Shown: positions 1 to 6,719, counted from the stretch's first letter. The stretch: DNA of 10,442 nucleotides from Clostridiales bacterium (GCA_004555535.1 SFHU01000102.1:1-10442), one strand, 5' to 3'. The notes: generated by a model from the sequence alone, not told the origin. Translations and numbers: made by a program.

Positions 1-5
1 CTTGT

Positions 6-81
6 GCCAATGTGGCTCAGTTGGTAGAGCAGCTGATTCGTAATCAGCAGGTCAAGGGTTCGAGTCCCTTCATTGGCTCCA
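6..81 (+). tRNA. tRNA-Thr (anticodon CGT)
   Basis: A complete cloverleaf is visible. The acceptor stem GCCAATG (6-12) pairs with CATTGGC (71-77), the anticodon stem is GCTGA/TCAGC, and the seven-base loop TTCGTAA places CGT as anticodon, which reads the Thr codon ACG. The T arm has the loop TTCGAGT. The 3' CCA (79-81) is encoded in the DNA. It lies only three bases before the next tRNA, so the two are probably co-transcribed from a promoter left of the window. Confidence 0.96.
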
Positions 82-84
82 TGT

Positions 85-161
85 CGAGGTGTAGCGCAGT
101 TTGGTAGCGCGTTTGGTTCGGGACCAAAAGGTCGCAGGTTCAAATCCTGTCACCTCGACCA
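85..161 (+). tRNA. tRNA-Pro (anticodon CGG)
   Basis: The acceptor stem CGAGGTG (85-91) pairs with CACCTCG (151-157), the discriminator is A158 and CCA is encoded at 159-161. The anticodon stem TTTGG/CCAAA encloses the loop TTCGGGA, giving anticodon CGG, which reads the Pro codon CCG. The T loop is TTCAAAT. With tRNA-Thr(CGT) it forms a two-gene unit, and both decode G-ending codons, as suits a GC-rich genome. Confidence 0.96.
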
Positions 162-163
162 GA

Positions 164-199
164 AAACCCAAGGATTTTCAATAAATCCTTGGGTTTTTT
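164..199 (+). terminator. Intrinsic terminator of the tRNA pair
   Basis: A perfect 14-bp stem (164-177 with 183-196) around a five-base loop is followed by a run of T (194-199). It begins three bases after the tRNA-Pro CCA end, so it ends the Thr-Pro tRNA transcript. Confidence 0.93.
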
Positions 200-249
200 A
201 TTCTTCTTTATAATATTTTATACTCAAGAATTCCGAAAAATACGAATCT

Positions 250-299
250 ATTTGAATCATTACTTGAAACAGTATTTGAAACAATTATTTTAAACAAAT
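250..299. repeat. AT-rich 12-base tandem repeats
   Basis: Three consecutive 12-base units, ATTTGAATCATT (250-261), ACTTGAAACAGT (262-273) and ATTTGAAACAAT (274-285), are followed by a diverged fourth copy, ATTTTAAACAAAT (287-299). They lie in a very AT-rich stretch between the tRNA terminator and the 3' end of the minus-strand hypothetical gene, in an otherwise GC-rich window. Function is unknown; protein-binding iterons or simple slippage are both possible. Confidence 0.6.
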
Positions 300-316
300 A
301 CATCGCGTTTCATGAA

Positions 317-616
317 TCATTGTTTTGTATATTCGATTCTCTTCACAACCGCATCGTACTCCTTCGGATAAATCACCCGAACAGCCTCCATGTGCTCATT
401 CACCACGCGCAGAATCTCCGAAATCTCCGCACCCGAGCACGCTGCAAGGAACGGGCTTCCTTCCATCTCCGCCGCTCGCGCTTTCTCCTGCACAATCCGC
501 TGCGTCAGGTGGTCGTGGACGATGTATAGCCAGGCCAGGCGCTCACAGGTCGCGTAGGTCGTATCACGCTTTTCTAGTTCGAGGATCGTGCGCTCTACCT
601 CTTCGATGCTCAGCAT
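317..616 (-). CDS. Conserved-looking hypothetical protein, 99 aa
   Basis: This is a small, soluble, mostly helical protein without a signal peptide or membrane segment. It begins with a helix rich in Glu, Leu and Arg (residues 1-18), followed by an aromatic stretch ATCERLAWLYIVHDHL (22-37). A C-terminal helix near residues 70-85 contains HMEAVRVIYPKEYDAVV. The look is that of short hypothetical proteins common in Clostridia, but I cannot name the family or a function. No good Shine-Dalgarno lies at normal distance from the ATG; the nearest GGAG is about 19 bases away. The preceding small gene ends either three bases before this ATG or overlapping it, so translation is probably coupled to that gene. 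Confidence 0.7.
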   Translation of the reverse strand: MLSIEEVERTILELEKRDTTYATCERLAWLYIVHDHLTQRIVQEKARAAEMEGSPFLAACSGAEISEILRVVNEHMEAVRVIYPKEYDAVVKRIEYTKQ

Positions 617-766
617 ATGTCAACACCGACGCTTTTCTCCAGCCGGTAGACATGCTCCGCGATTTCCTCCCACAGCCAATGGTCGCCTCCTCCTGACGCG
701 TCTGGCCACGGCAGCCATGGGCAGCACAAGCAGCACGAGCATCAGCGTGAGCGCGGCTCTCTTCAT
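610..766 (-). CDS. Small membrane/secreted protein with apparent +1 frameshift
   Basis: The ATG at 766 has a good ribosome binding site (AAAGGA, eight bases upstream) and opens a protein with a basic start and one hydrophobic helix, MKRAALTLMLVLLVLPMAAVA, resembling a signal peptide or anchor. In the starting frame it ends after 48 aa at 620-622 with an Arg-rich, poor-looking tail. Shifting by +1 gives a much more protein-like tail, GDHWLWEEIAEHVYRLEKSV plus VDIC, ending at 610-612, where its TGA overlaps the ATG of the next gene. Three tandem AGG codons (686-694) lie at a possible shift point. It could be a real indel (pseudogene), a sequencing error or programmed frameshifting. The shift could lie anywhere between about 741 and 623. 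The product family is not recognised. Confidence 0.45.
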
Positions 767-933
767 CTGTTTTATCCTTTGTCACACCCCTTCGTCAGGC
801 ATTACAGCATATCCGGCGTCGGATGCGAATGTCCGTCGCGGAAATGCCCTTCTGCCAATCGCCGCCTGTGACTGACCCCCTCCACCCCGCCGTCCCTTTT
901 TCACGGTTTCTTAACGCAGCCCGTCCGGATTCA

Positions 934-942
934 TGGTATGAT
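934..942 (+). promoter_or_regulatory. Extended -10 promoter of the YitT-family gene
   Basis: TG at 934-935, one base, then TATGAT (937-942) matches the extended -10 pattern. No good -35 hexamer lies 17 bases upstream. It sits 29 bases before the ATG of the downstream gene, a sensible leader length. Confidence 0.42.
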
Positions 943-971
943 GGACATAGAATCATCAAGAGGTGAGATCC

Positions 972-1880
972 ATGTCCAAAAAGAAAAGCCATCCTCCTTC
1001 TGCCCGCGCCCTGTCGCGCATCCGAAGCAGCCTCGATCCCCTTTCGCTGCTCATGCTGACGCTCGCAGGCACTGTCAACGCCTTCGGCGTCGTCCTGTTT
1101 CTCTCGCCCGTCCGCCTGTACGACAGCGGGCTTTCCGGCACCTCGATGCTGCTCTCCCAGCTCACGGGCGGCGCCGTTCCGCTCAGCTTCTTCCTGATCG
1201 TCCTCAACGTGCCGCTCTTTCTCTACGGGCTCAGGCGGCAGGGACTGACCTTCACCGTCCGCTCCATCTACGCCGTGCTCGTCTATTCCCTCTCCTCGCT
1301 GGTCTTCTCCCGCTTCCTGACGGGCGAGCCCGCCTCCCCTATCGCAGGCAGCGACCTGCTGCTCTGCGCGCTCTTCGGCGGCATCATCTCGGGCGTCGGC
1401 AGCGGCACAACCATCCGCTTCGGCGGCGCGATTGACGGCATGGAGGTGCTCGCCGTGATCTTCGCGCGCGGACTCAACATCACCGTTGGCACGTTTGTGA
1501 TGATCTACAACGCGATTCTCTACGTCATCGCGGGCGCGCTCGTGGGGAGCTGGACGCTGCCGCTCTACTCCATCGTGACCTACATGGCCGGCATCAAGGC
1601 CGTCGACTTCATCGTCGAGGGCCTTGACAAAACCAAGGCCGCCACCATCATCACCACTCGCCCGGATGATATCTGCCGGGAGCTCTCCGCCGCCTTCGGC
1701 TCGGGCATTACGCTCATGCCCGCGCGCGGCTACTACTCGAGCGAGGAGAAGACGATGGTCTATTTCGTCGTCAACCGCTTCCAGATCGCCCGCATGCGCG
1801 CCATCATCCACGACATCGACGACAGCGCGTTCATCTCGATCACGGAAGTGTCGGATCTGTTTGGAAAAAATGCCAAATGA
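972..1880 (+). CDS. YitT family membrane protein (DUF161 + DUF2179)
   Basis: A 302-aa polytopic membrane protein of the YitT/YpjC/YqfU type found in many copies in Bacillota. The transported substrate, if any, is not established. About five membrane segments are visible near residues 26-46, 67-87, 98-116, 128-147 and 172-195, with the family's conserved Gly-rich stretch RFGGAIDGMEVLAV around 149-162. The cytoplasmic C-terminal domain (about 222-297), with GYYSSEEKTMVYFVVNRF and a closing FISITEVSDLFG, matches DUF2179. I chose the ATG at 972 because AGAGGTGA (959-966) sits just before it; a GTG at 963 is in frame but lies inside that site. The length is typical. It is followed seven bases later by the hairpin before the coat genes. 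Confidence 0.92.
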   Translation: MSKKKSHPPSARALSRIRSSLDPLSLLMLTLAGTVNAFGVVLFLSPVRLYDSGLSGTSMLLSQLTGGAVPLSFFLIVLNVPLFLYGLRRQGLTFTVRSIYAVLVYSLSSLVFSRFLTGEPASPIAGSDLLLCALFGGIISGVGSGTTIRFGGAIDGMEVLAVIFARGLNITVGTFVMIYNAILYVIAGALVGSWTLPLYSIVTYMAGIKAVDFIVEGLDKTKAATIITTRPDDICRELSAAFGSGITLMPARGYYSSEEKTMVYFVVNRFQIARMRAIIHDIDDSAFISITEVSDLFGKNAK

Positions 1881-1886
1881 GCATGA

Positions 1887-1924
1887 AATCACCTCCGGCG
1901 GGCATGCTAGAGCCGGAGGTGATT
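1887..1924 (+). promoter_or_regulatory. Hairpin sequestering the ribosome binding site
   Basis: A perfect 13-bp inverted repeat, AATCACCTCCGGC (1887-1899) and GCCGGAGGTGATT (1912-1924), encloses a 12-base loop. The 3' arm contains GGAGGTGAT, an almost ideal Shine-Dalgarno for the ATG at 1930. The 5' arm contains ATCACCTCC, the same bases as the 16S rRNA 3' tail. In the folded RNA the site would be fully paired. No T-run follows, so an ordinary intrinsic terminator for the YitT gene is unlikely. Confidence 0.75.
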
Positions 1925-1929
1925 GCTGT

Positions 1930-2103
1930 ATGAGTCCCAAGGAGCTTCTTTACATCGAGGATGCCCTCGGCCATGAGCAGATTCTGATGAATCAGTGCCA
2001 GCAGGCCATGAACAACCTGACCGACCCGCAGCTTCGCAGCTGCGTGCAGCAGATGCGTGCCGCGCATCAGGAGCTTTTTAACCAGTTCTATCAGCTGATT
2101 TAA
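1930..2103 (+). CDS. Small spore coat-associated protein, CotF-like partner, 57 aa
   Basis: A 57-aa helical protein beginning MSPKELLYIEDALGHEQ, with many Gln residues and two Cys (C24, C38). Similar short proteins often precede or follow CotF-family genes in spore-forming Clostridia. The pattern of helix, 'DPQLRSCVQQM', helix and a final 'HQELFNQFYQLI' fits the first hairpin of a CotF-type helical bundle. It has no signal peptide or membrane segment. The ribosome binding site lies in the hairpin just upstream. The stop codon TAA at 2101-2103 overlaps the AAGGAGG of the next gene, so the two form an operon. The specific role in the coat is inferred from family and context only. Confidence 0.75.
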   Translation: MSPKELLYIEDALGHEQILMNQCQQAMNNLTDPQLRSCVQQMRAAHQELFNQFYQLI

Positions 2104-2115
2104 GGAGGAACGGTC

Positions 2116-2361
2116 ATGAACGATCAGGCCATCATGGAAAACCTGCTGCTGACGACAAAGGGTGTCTGCGATCTGTACATGCATGGCGCCATCGAATCCA
2201 ACACCGAAGGCGTCCATCAGGCGTTTGATCAGGCGCTTTGCGACAGCCTCGCGATGCAGGGCGACATCTACAAGCAGATGGCCGCCAAGGGCTGGTATCC
2301 CGCGCAGCAGGCGGACGCCCAGCAAATCGCACAGGTTCGCCAGAAGTTCGCGCAGCAGTAA
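2116..2361 (+). CDS. CotF family spore coat protein, 81 aa
   Basis: An 81-aa protein of the CotF family (ferritin-like helical hairpin), with MENLLLTTKGVCDLYMHGAIES followed by HQAFDQALCDSLAMQGDIYKQMAAKGWYP. The ending 'Y..M...GWYP' with Ala/Gln-rich tail is characteristic of these short coat proteins. The B. subtilis family founder is a spore coat protein, and this shorter form is common in Clostridia. AAGGAGG (2102-2108) lies seven bases before the ATG and overlaps the stop of the upstream coat-type gene, so the two are translated from one transcript. No sporulation sigma factor promoter is convincingly visible. Confidence 0.88.
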   Translation: MNDQAIMENLLLTTKGVCDLYMHGAIESNTEGVHQAFDQALCDSLAMQGDIYKQMAAKGWYPAQQADAQQIAQVRQKFAQQ

Positions 2362-2411
2362 GGGCCGGCGGCACTTCAAATTGTTGCCTTTCTGAAATGC
2401 TTTCATAAGTG

Positions 2412-2465
2412 CGAAGCGAGGAAGGGAGTCTGAGGGACAAATCCCCAAACTTCTTCCTCGCTTCG
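2412..2465. terminator. Long hairpin between converging cotF and metK (possible bidirectional terminator)
   Basis: CGAAGCGAGGAAG (2412-2424) pairs perfectly with CTTCCTCGCTTCG (2453-2465), 13 bp. The 28-base loop itself contains a small GGGA/TCCC hairpin (2434-2445). It lies between the convergent stops of the coat gene (2361) and metK (2483). Neither strand has a proper T-run after the stem; only TTTCT follows on the plus strand. A terminator role is therefore inferred from position. Confidence 0.5.
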
Positions 2466-2482
2466 GCTCGTTTCTATGAGGA

Positions 2483-3670
<1,188 letters not shown>

Positions 3671-3711
3671 AGTAATCCTCCTTAAAATGTGTGCCGGCCT
3701 GCGGGGAACGG

Positions 3712-3743
3712 AAAAAACCGCCCGATCTTCGCAAATCGGGCGG
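3712..3743 (-). terminator. SAM riboswitch terminator in the metK leader
   Basis: On the minus strand CCGCCCGAT pairs with ATCGGGCGG (stem arms 3735-3743 and 3718-3726) around an eight-base loop, then six T residues follow (3717-3712). It lies between the aptamer and the metK ribosome binding site, the expected place for the ligand-controlled terminator. Confidence 0.93.
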
Positions 3744-3759
3744 CAACCATCTTGACCAC

Positions 3760-3858
3760 ACCTCATCTGCCGACATCGCTGTCGTGGGATTTGGCACCGG
3801 ATCGAGTCCGGTTGCCGGGTTTCACAGGGCCCATTCCCTCCACCACTCTGGATAAGGT
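3760..3858 (-). promoter_or_regulatory. SAM-I (S-box) riboswitch
   Basis: Read on the minus strand, the sequence has the S-box core in order: CTTATCCAGAG, then GGAGGGA, GGCCCTGTGAAACCCGGCAA, GTGCCAAATCC and GGCAGATGAG. P1 forms between ACCTTATC (3851-3858) and GATGAGGT (3760-3767). It precedes metK and an intrinsic terminator, so SAM binding should cause early termination. This is the established class behaviour of S-box leaders. Confidence 0.96.
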
Positions 3859-3873
3859 TTTATGAACTTGATT

Positions 3874-3902
3874 ATGGTATCAGACACAGACGGCTTTGTC
3901 AA
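3874..3902 (-). promoter_or_regulatory. metK promoter
   Basis: On the minus strand TTGACA (3897-3902) is a perfect -35, followed by a 17-base spacer and TACCAT (3874-3879) as -10. Transcription would start a few bases before the SAM-I aptamer. It begins 23 bases after the stop of the upstream translocase gene. Confidence 0.85.
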
Positions 3903-3924
3903 CCGTTTTTTGGCTTTTTTCCGC

Positions 3925-4779
3925 TTATTCGCCGCCGAGCCTGTAGGCCGCGGCAAAGCCCGCCGCAAACAGCACCGAGCCGACCAGCCAGCTCACCAGC
4001 GTCACACCGGTGTAATCCATCGCCATCAGGATGGCGACTGGCGAGGCCGCGACGAGGCCGAGAATCGCGCAGTAGGTCGGGCCCGGATAGCGGGAAAGCA
4101 GCACCTCGATCAGCTTGGCAATGGCGAAGATGCCGACGACCACGCCGATGCCGAACGGCACCAGCACGCCGCAGCAGGAGAGGATTTCGCTCACGTTCAG
4201 CGCCAGCAGCGCGTCGACCATCCGGCTGACAGAGCCGACGATCGGGTTATAGTAGCCCAGCAGCATCAGCATCATCGAGCCGCTCACGCCCGGGATGACC
4301 ATCGTCGCCGAGGCGATCATGCCCATGATGAACAGGATCAGGATCTGCCCGACGCTGAAGCTGAGCGCCGCGTCCTGCCCGTTGCCCTCGCCCAGGATCT
4401 GCAGTACGATCACCAGCGCAAAGGCCGCGATGAACGCGATCAGGCCGGGTGCGCCCTTCTTTTCGTCCTTCGTCCGCTTCACAATAACGGGCAGGCCGCC
4501 GAAGATCAGGCCGATGAAGGTCAGATTGGTCTGCAGCGGAAACGTCCCCAGCAGATAGGTGATCAGCTTGGCCAGGCCGAGAATGCCCAGCACCATGCCC
4601 AGCAGATAGGGCCAGAGCACCTTCACGCAGCGCCTAAAGTCCTTGAACAGCGTGTTGATGCAGCCGATGATCGTGTCATAGATACCCATCGAGACCATCA
4701 TCGTGCCGCCGCTCACGCCGGGAATGATGTTCGCCAGGCCGATGAGAACGCCGCGCAGAATCTCCACGATTGTTTTCAT
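3925..4779 (-). CDS. popT: DUF368 family membrane protein, PopT-type undecaprenyl-phosphate translocase
   Basis: A 284-aa polytopic membrane protein of the DUF368 family, members of which were recently shown to recycle undecaprenyl phosphate across the membrane for cell-wall synthesis. The family's duplicated motif is clear: ANIIPGVSGGTM (16-27) in the first half and MVIPGVSGSMM (160-170) in the second, each next to membrane helices. The remaining sequence is a succession of about eight to nine hydrophobic segments. The ATG at 4779 was chosen because GAAGGAG lies eight bases upstream; the longer open frame overlaps the promoter. It has its own promoter and precedes metK on the same strand, but metK also has one. 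I infer function from family; the symbol follows the published PopT name. Confidence 0.88.
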   Translation of the reverse strand: MKTIVEILRGVLIGLANIIPGVSGGTMMVSMGIYDTIIGCINTLFKDFRRCVKVLWPYLLGMVLGILGLAKLITYLLGTFPLQTNLTFIGLIFGGLPVIVKRTKDEKKGAPGLIAFIAAFALVIVLQILGEGNGQDAALSFSVGQILILFIMGMIASATMVIPGVSGSMMLMLLGYYNPIVGSVSRMVDALLALNVSEILSCCGVLVPFGIGVVVGIFAIAKLIEVLLSRYPGPTYCAILGLVAASPVAILMAMDYTGVTLVSWLVGSVLFAAGFAAAYRLGGE

Positions 4780-4832
4780 TCCATATTCTCCTTCTATGTT
4801 CCCGGGTATTTCGGGTTCCATCACATTTTCCT

Positions 4833-4862
4833 GCCGGGACGCCTGCAAAAGCAGCGCCCGGC
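4833..4862 (-). promoter_or_regulatory. Hairpin in the popT leader
   Basis: On the minus strand GCCGGGCGCTGC, loop TTTT, then GCAGGCGTCCCGGC forms a 12-bp stem with two single-base bulges. It lies within the roughly 95-base leader between the predicted start site (about 4873) and the ATG. No T-run follows. It may stabilise the message or regulate it. Confidence 0.5.
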
Positions 4863-4879
4863 TTGGCAAATCAACGGAT

Positions 4880-4908
4880 ATTCTATCAGTCTTTTCCTGC
4901 CGCGTCAA
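4880..4908 (-). promoter_or_regulatory. popT promoter
   Basis: On the minus strand TTGACG (4903-4908), a 17-base spacer and TAGAAT (4880-4885) make a near-consensus vegetative promoter pointing at the DUF368 gene. It is back to back with the ttcA-like promoter on the plus strand. Confidence 0.82.
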
Positions 4909-4924
4909 GCCCCGGCGCGCGAAC

Positions 4925-4953
4925 TTGACAGAATCTTCATGCGCGCGTATACT
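4925..4953 (+). promoter_or_regulatory. Promoter of the ttcA-like gene
   Basis: TTGACA (4925-4930), a 17-base spacer and TATACT (4948-4953) form a near-perfect vegetative promoter. Transcription would start about 25 bases before the ATG at 4986. It diverges from the popT promoter. Confidence 0.88.
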
Positions 4954-4985
4954 GACCGCAGAAAAAAGAAGGGATCGACCGCCTG

Positions 4986-5723
4986 ATGAAGACTGTGCTC
5001 GGCTGCATCCGCAGGGCGGATGCGGATTTTGACCTGATCGCGCCCGGCGACCGCGTCGCCGTCGGTGTGTCCGGCGGCAAGGACAGCCTGCTGCTGCTTG
5101 AGGCCCTCGCGCGCTACCGCCACTTCCCCGGCAGGGACTTTTCCCTTCATGCCATCACGGTGGACATGGGGCTTGAGCCTTTTGACCTTGCGCCCATCCG
5201 CGCACTGTGCGACGCGCTGGAGGTGCCCTATACCGTACTTGAGACCGACATCGCGAAGATCATCTTCGAGCTGCGCCGGGAGGAAAACCCCTGCGCGCTC
5301 TGCGCGAGGATGCGCCGCGGCGCGCTGCTCGACGCCGCGCAGGCCGCCGGCTGCACGAAGGTCGCCCTCGGCCACCACCGCGAGGACGCCGTGGAGACGC
5401 TGTTCATGTCGCTGCTCTACGAGGGCCGGCTGCACACCTTCCACCCCAACACCTTTCTGCCCGACCGCGGCCTCGCCGTCATCCGGCCCATGGTCTACGT
5501 CTCCGAGAAGCACATCCTGCACGTCGTAAAGACGCTAAACCTGCCCATCGTGCACAATCCCTGCCCGCAGGACGGCCACTCCCGCCGGCAGGAGATCAAG
5601 GATCTGCTCAAAACGCTTTCCAGGGACTATCCCCGCCTGAAGGAATACACGCTCAGCGCGCTCAAAAACAGCAATCAGTACGGCCTGTGGGACAAGCGGC
5701 AGGCCGGGCGGGACGAGCCCTGA
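4986..5723 (+). CDS. TtcA-like PP-loop tRNA thiolation enzyme
   Basis: A 245-aa member of the PP-loop ATPase family, closest in layout to TtcA, which makes 2-thiocytidine at tRNA position 32 using an iron-sulfur cluster. The ATP-binding PP-loop SGGKDS is at residues 29-34, the second conserved motif GHHREDAVET at 129-138, and a C-x2-C pair (C103, C106) plus a later Cys (C193 in NPCPQDG) match the three cluster ligands of TtcA. The length is somewhat short of proteobacterial TtcA. AGAAGGG lies about 12 bases before the ATG, slightly far. The alternative is a TilS or TtuA relative, but the three-cysteine arrangement favours TtcA. No clear terminator follows. Confidence 0.88.
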   Translation: MKTVLGCIRRADADFDLIAPGDRVAVGVSGGKDSLLLLEALARYRHFPGRDFSLHAITVDMGLEPFDLAPIRALCDALEVPYTVLETDIAKIIFELRREENPCALCARMRRGALLDAAQAAGCTKVALGHHREDAVETLFMSLLYEGRLHTFHPNTFLPDRGLAVIRPMVYVSEKHILHVVKTLNLPIVHNPCPQDGHSRRQEIKDLLKTLSRDYPRLKEYTLSALKNSNQYGLWDKRQAGRDEP

Positions 5724-5750
5724 TCCCGCCGCGCGAAAATCGCCGGAACC

Positions 5751-5762
5751 TTTTGCGCAAAA
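5751..5762. repeat. Perfect 12-base palindrome TTTTGCGCAAAA
   Basis: The palindrome ends four bases before the -35 hexamer of the FMN riboswitch promoter. It could be an operator half-site pair, or chance. The T-run on either strand is too short and the stem too small for a convincing terminator. Confidence 0.35.
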
Positions 5763-5766
5763 CCCC

Positions 5767-5795
5767 TTGACAAATCCGCCGCAATGGCATAAAGT
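5767..5795 (+). promoter_or_regulatory. Promoter of the FMN riboswitch-ribU unit
   Basis: TTGACA (5767-5772), a 17-base spacer and TAAAGT (5790-5795) give a good vegetative promoter. Transcription would start about 15-20 bases before the FMN aptamer. Confidence 0.85.
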
Positions 5796-5819
5796 GTATG
5801 CGAAGTTAAAATTGAATGG

Positions 5820-5934
5820 TCTTTGGGGCAGGGTGCAAATCCCGACCGATGGTATAGTCCATGAACCTCTCCCTTGCGGGGAGGCCGATCTGGTGAAATT
5901 CCAGAACCGACGGTACAGTCCGGATGGGAAAAGA
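5820..5934 (+). promoter_or_regulatory. FMN riboswitch (RFN element)
   Basis: The conserved RFN blocks appear in order: TCTTTGGGGCAGGGTG, AAATCCCGACCGATGGTATA, GTCCATGAACC, a variable GC-rich arm, GATCTGGTGAAATTCCAGAA, CCGACGGTACAGTCCGGATG and the closing GGGAAAAGA. P1 forms between TCTTT (5820-5824) and AAAGA (5930-5934). It leads into a terminator and a riboflavin transporter gene, which is a classic arrangement: FMN should shut off uptake. Confidence 0.97.
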
Positions 5935-5995
5935 CTGATTCCTCCTGAATGCGTCCCGGGCGCCTTTTGGGCGCGCCGGTTGCTACACAAGGAAT

Positions 5996-6036
5996 TTCCT
6001 GAGGCCGAGCTTTGATTTTGGCTTCAGGAATTTTTA
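5996..6036 (+). terminator. FMN riboswitch terminator before ribU
   Basis: TTCCTGAGGCC (5996-6006) pairs with GGCTTCAGGAA (6020-6030) with one G-T pair, and TTTTTATTT follows. GGAAT at 5991-5995 can instead pair with ATTCC at 5938-5942 just after the aptamer, giving a possible antiterminator. A further GC-rich hairpin (CCGGGCGCC with GGCGCGCCGG, about 5957-5979) lies between them. Confidence 0.9.
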
Positions 6037-6053
6037 TTTGGGAGGTTTCTCTT

Positions 6054-6653
6054 ATGAACAGAACCAAGGTCCGCCGCCTCACTATGGCCGCCCTGATGGG
6101 CGCCATCGCCTTCATCCTCATGTACCTGAACTTCGGCGTGCCCTTCCTCTCCCCGTTTGCGGAGTTCGATCTCTCCGCGCTGCCGGAGATGATCGGCGGC
6201 TTCATCCTCGGCCCCGCCGGCGCGGTGGAGATCATCGCCGTCAAGATCCTGCTGATCCTGGTGTTCAAGGGCACCAGCTCCATGTTCACCGGCGAGGTGC
6301 AGAACTTCCTGCTGAGCCTGGCGTACGTGCTGCCCGCCGTCCTCTATTACAGGAAGAACAGGACGAAGAAGGGCGCGGCCATCGGCCTGATGCTCGGCTC
6401 CGTGCTCAGCGTCATCGTCGCTATCTTCACCAACCTCTACCTCATCTTCCCCGCCTACATCTACCTCTACGGCATGAGCTGGGATTCCATCATCGAGATC
6501 TGCAGCGCCGCGAACCCCTGGATCACGGACATCCCGACCTTCGCCGCGTTCTCCGTCGTGCCCTTCAACGTGATCTCCCGCGCGGTCACGTCCGTCATCA
6601 CCATGCTGGTCTACAAGAAGATCAGCGTGCCGCTCAAGAAGCTCATCCAGTAA
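6054..6653 (+). CDS. ribU: Riboflavin ECF transporter S component RibU
   Basis: A 199-aa integral membrane protein that binds riboflavin and works with the shared EcfA-EcfA'-EcfT energising module, which is not in this window. About six hydrophobic segments are visible. The N-terminal helix carries the Ala-rich pattern MAALMGAIAF (11-20) used by S components to dock EcfT. The RibU-typical stretch PFAEFDLSALPEMIGGFILGP (34-54) and VKILLILVFKGTSSMFTGE (63-81) follow. The ATG at 6054 was chosen because GGGAGG (6040-6045) lies eight bases upstream; the longer TTG-initiated frame overlaps the terminator. The FMN riboswitch upstream fixes the substrate as riboflavin with high confidence. Confidence 0.95.
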   Translation: MNRTKVRRLTMAALMGAIAFILMYLNFGVPFLSPFAEFDLSALPEMIGGFILGPAGAVEIIAVKILLILVFKGTSSMFTGEVQNFLLSLAYVLPAVLYYRKNRTKKGAAIGLMLGSVLSVIVAIFTNLYLIFPAYIYLYGMSWDSIIEICSAANPWITDIPTFAAFSVVPFNVISRAVTSVITMLVYKKISVPLKKLIQ

Positions 6654-6658
6654 TCCCC

Positions 6659-6675
6659 GCGGCCATGATGGCCGC
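6659..6675 (+). repeat. Short GC hairpin after ribU
   Basis: GCGGCCA (6659-6665) and TGGCCGC (6669-6675) form a seven-base-pair stem five bases after the ribU stop. No T-run follows. It may protect the upstream message or reduce readthrough to the next gene rather than terminate it. Confidence 0.4.
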
Positions 6676-6719
6676 CTAATCAATCACCACCCATCAAACC
6701 GACAGGAGGCTGTATCCCG

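Noticed and set aside
250..299. Could the 12-base repeats be a CRISPR array?
   Set aside because: The units are contiguous without spacers, short and imperfect, and no cas gene is present.
1887..1924. Intrinsic terminator of the YitT gene
   Set aside because: The stem is strong but no T-run follows, and the 3' arm is needed as ribosome binding site of the next gene. I prefer a translation-control role, though partial termination cannot be excluded.
795..1940. A 381-aa minus-strand open frame opposite the YitT-family gene
   Set aside because: It is an Asp/Glu/Ala/Arg-biased shadow frame. The plus strand encodes a typical YitT protein with a ribosome binding site.
3862..4986. A 374-aa open frame on the plus strand opposite the DUF368 gene
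   Set aside because: It is rich in His, Gln, Asp and Arg without any domain, spans the promoters of both divergent genes, and lies antisense to a clear membrane protein.
6012..6053. An earlier TTG start for ribU at 6012
   Set aside because: The extension would be encoded by the riboswitch terminator. The ATG at 6054 has GGGAGG at proper distance and gives a normal RibU N-terminus.
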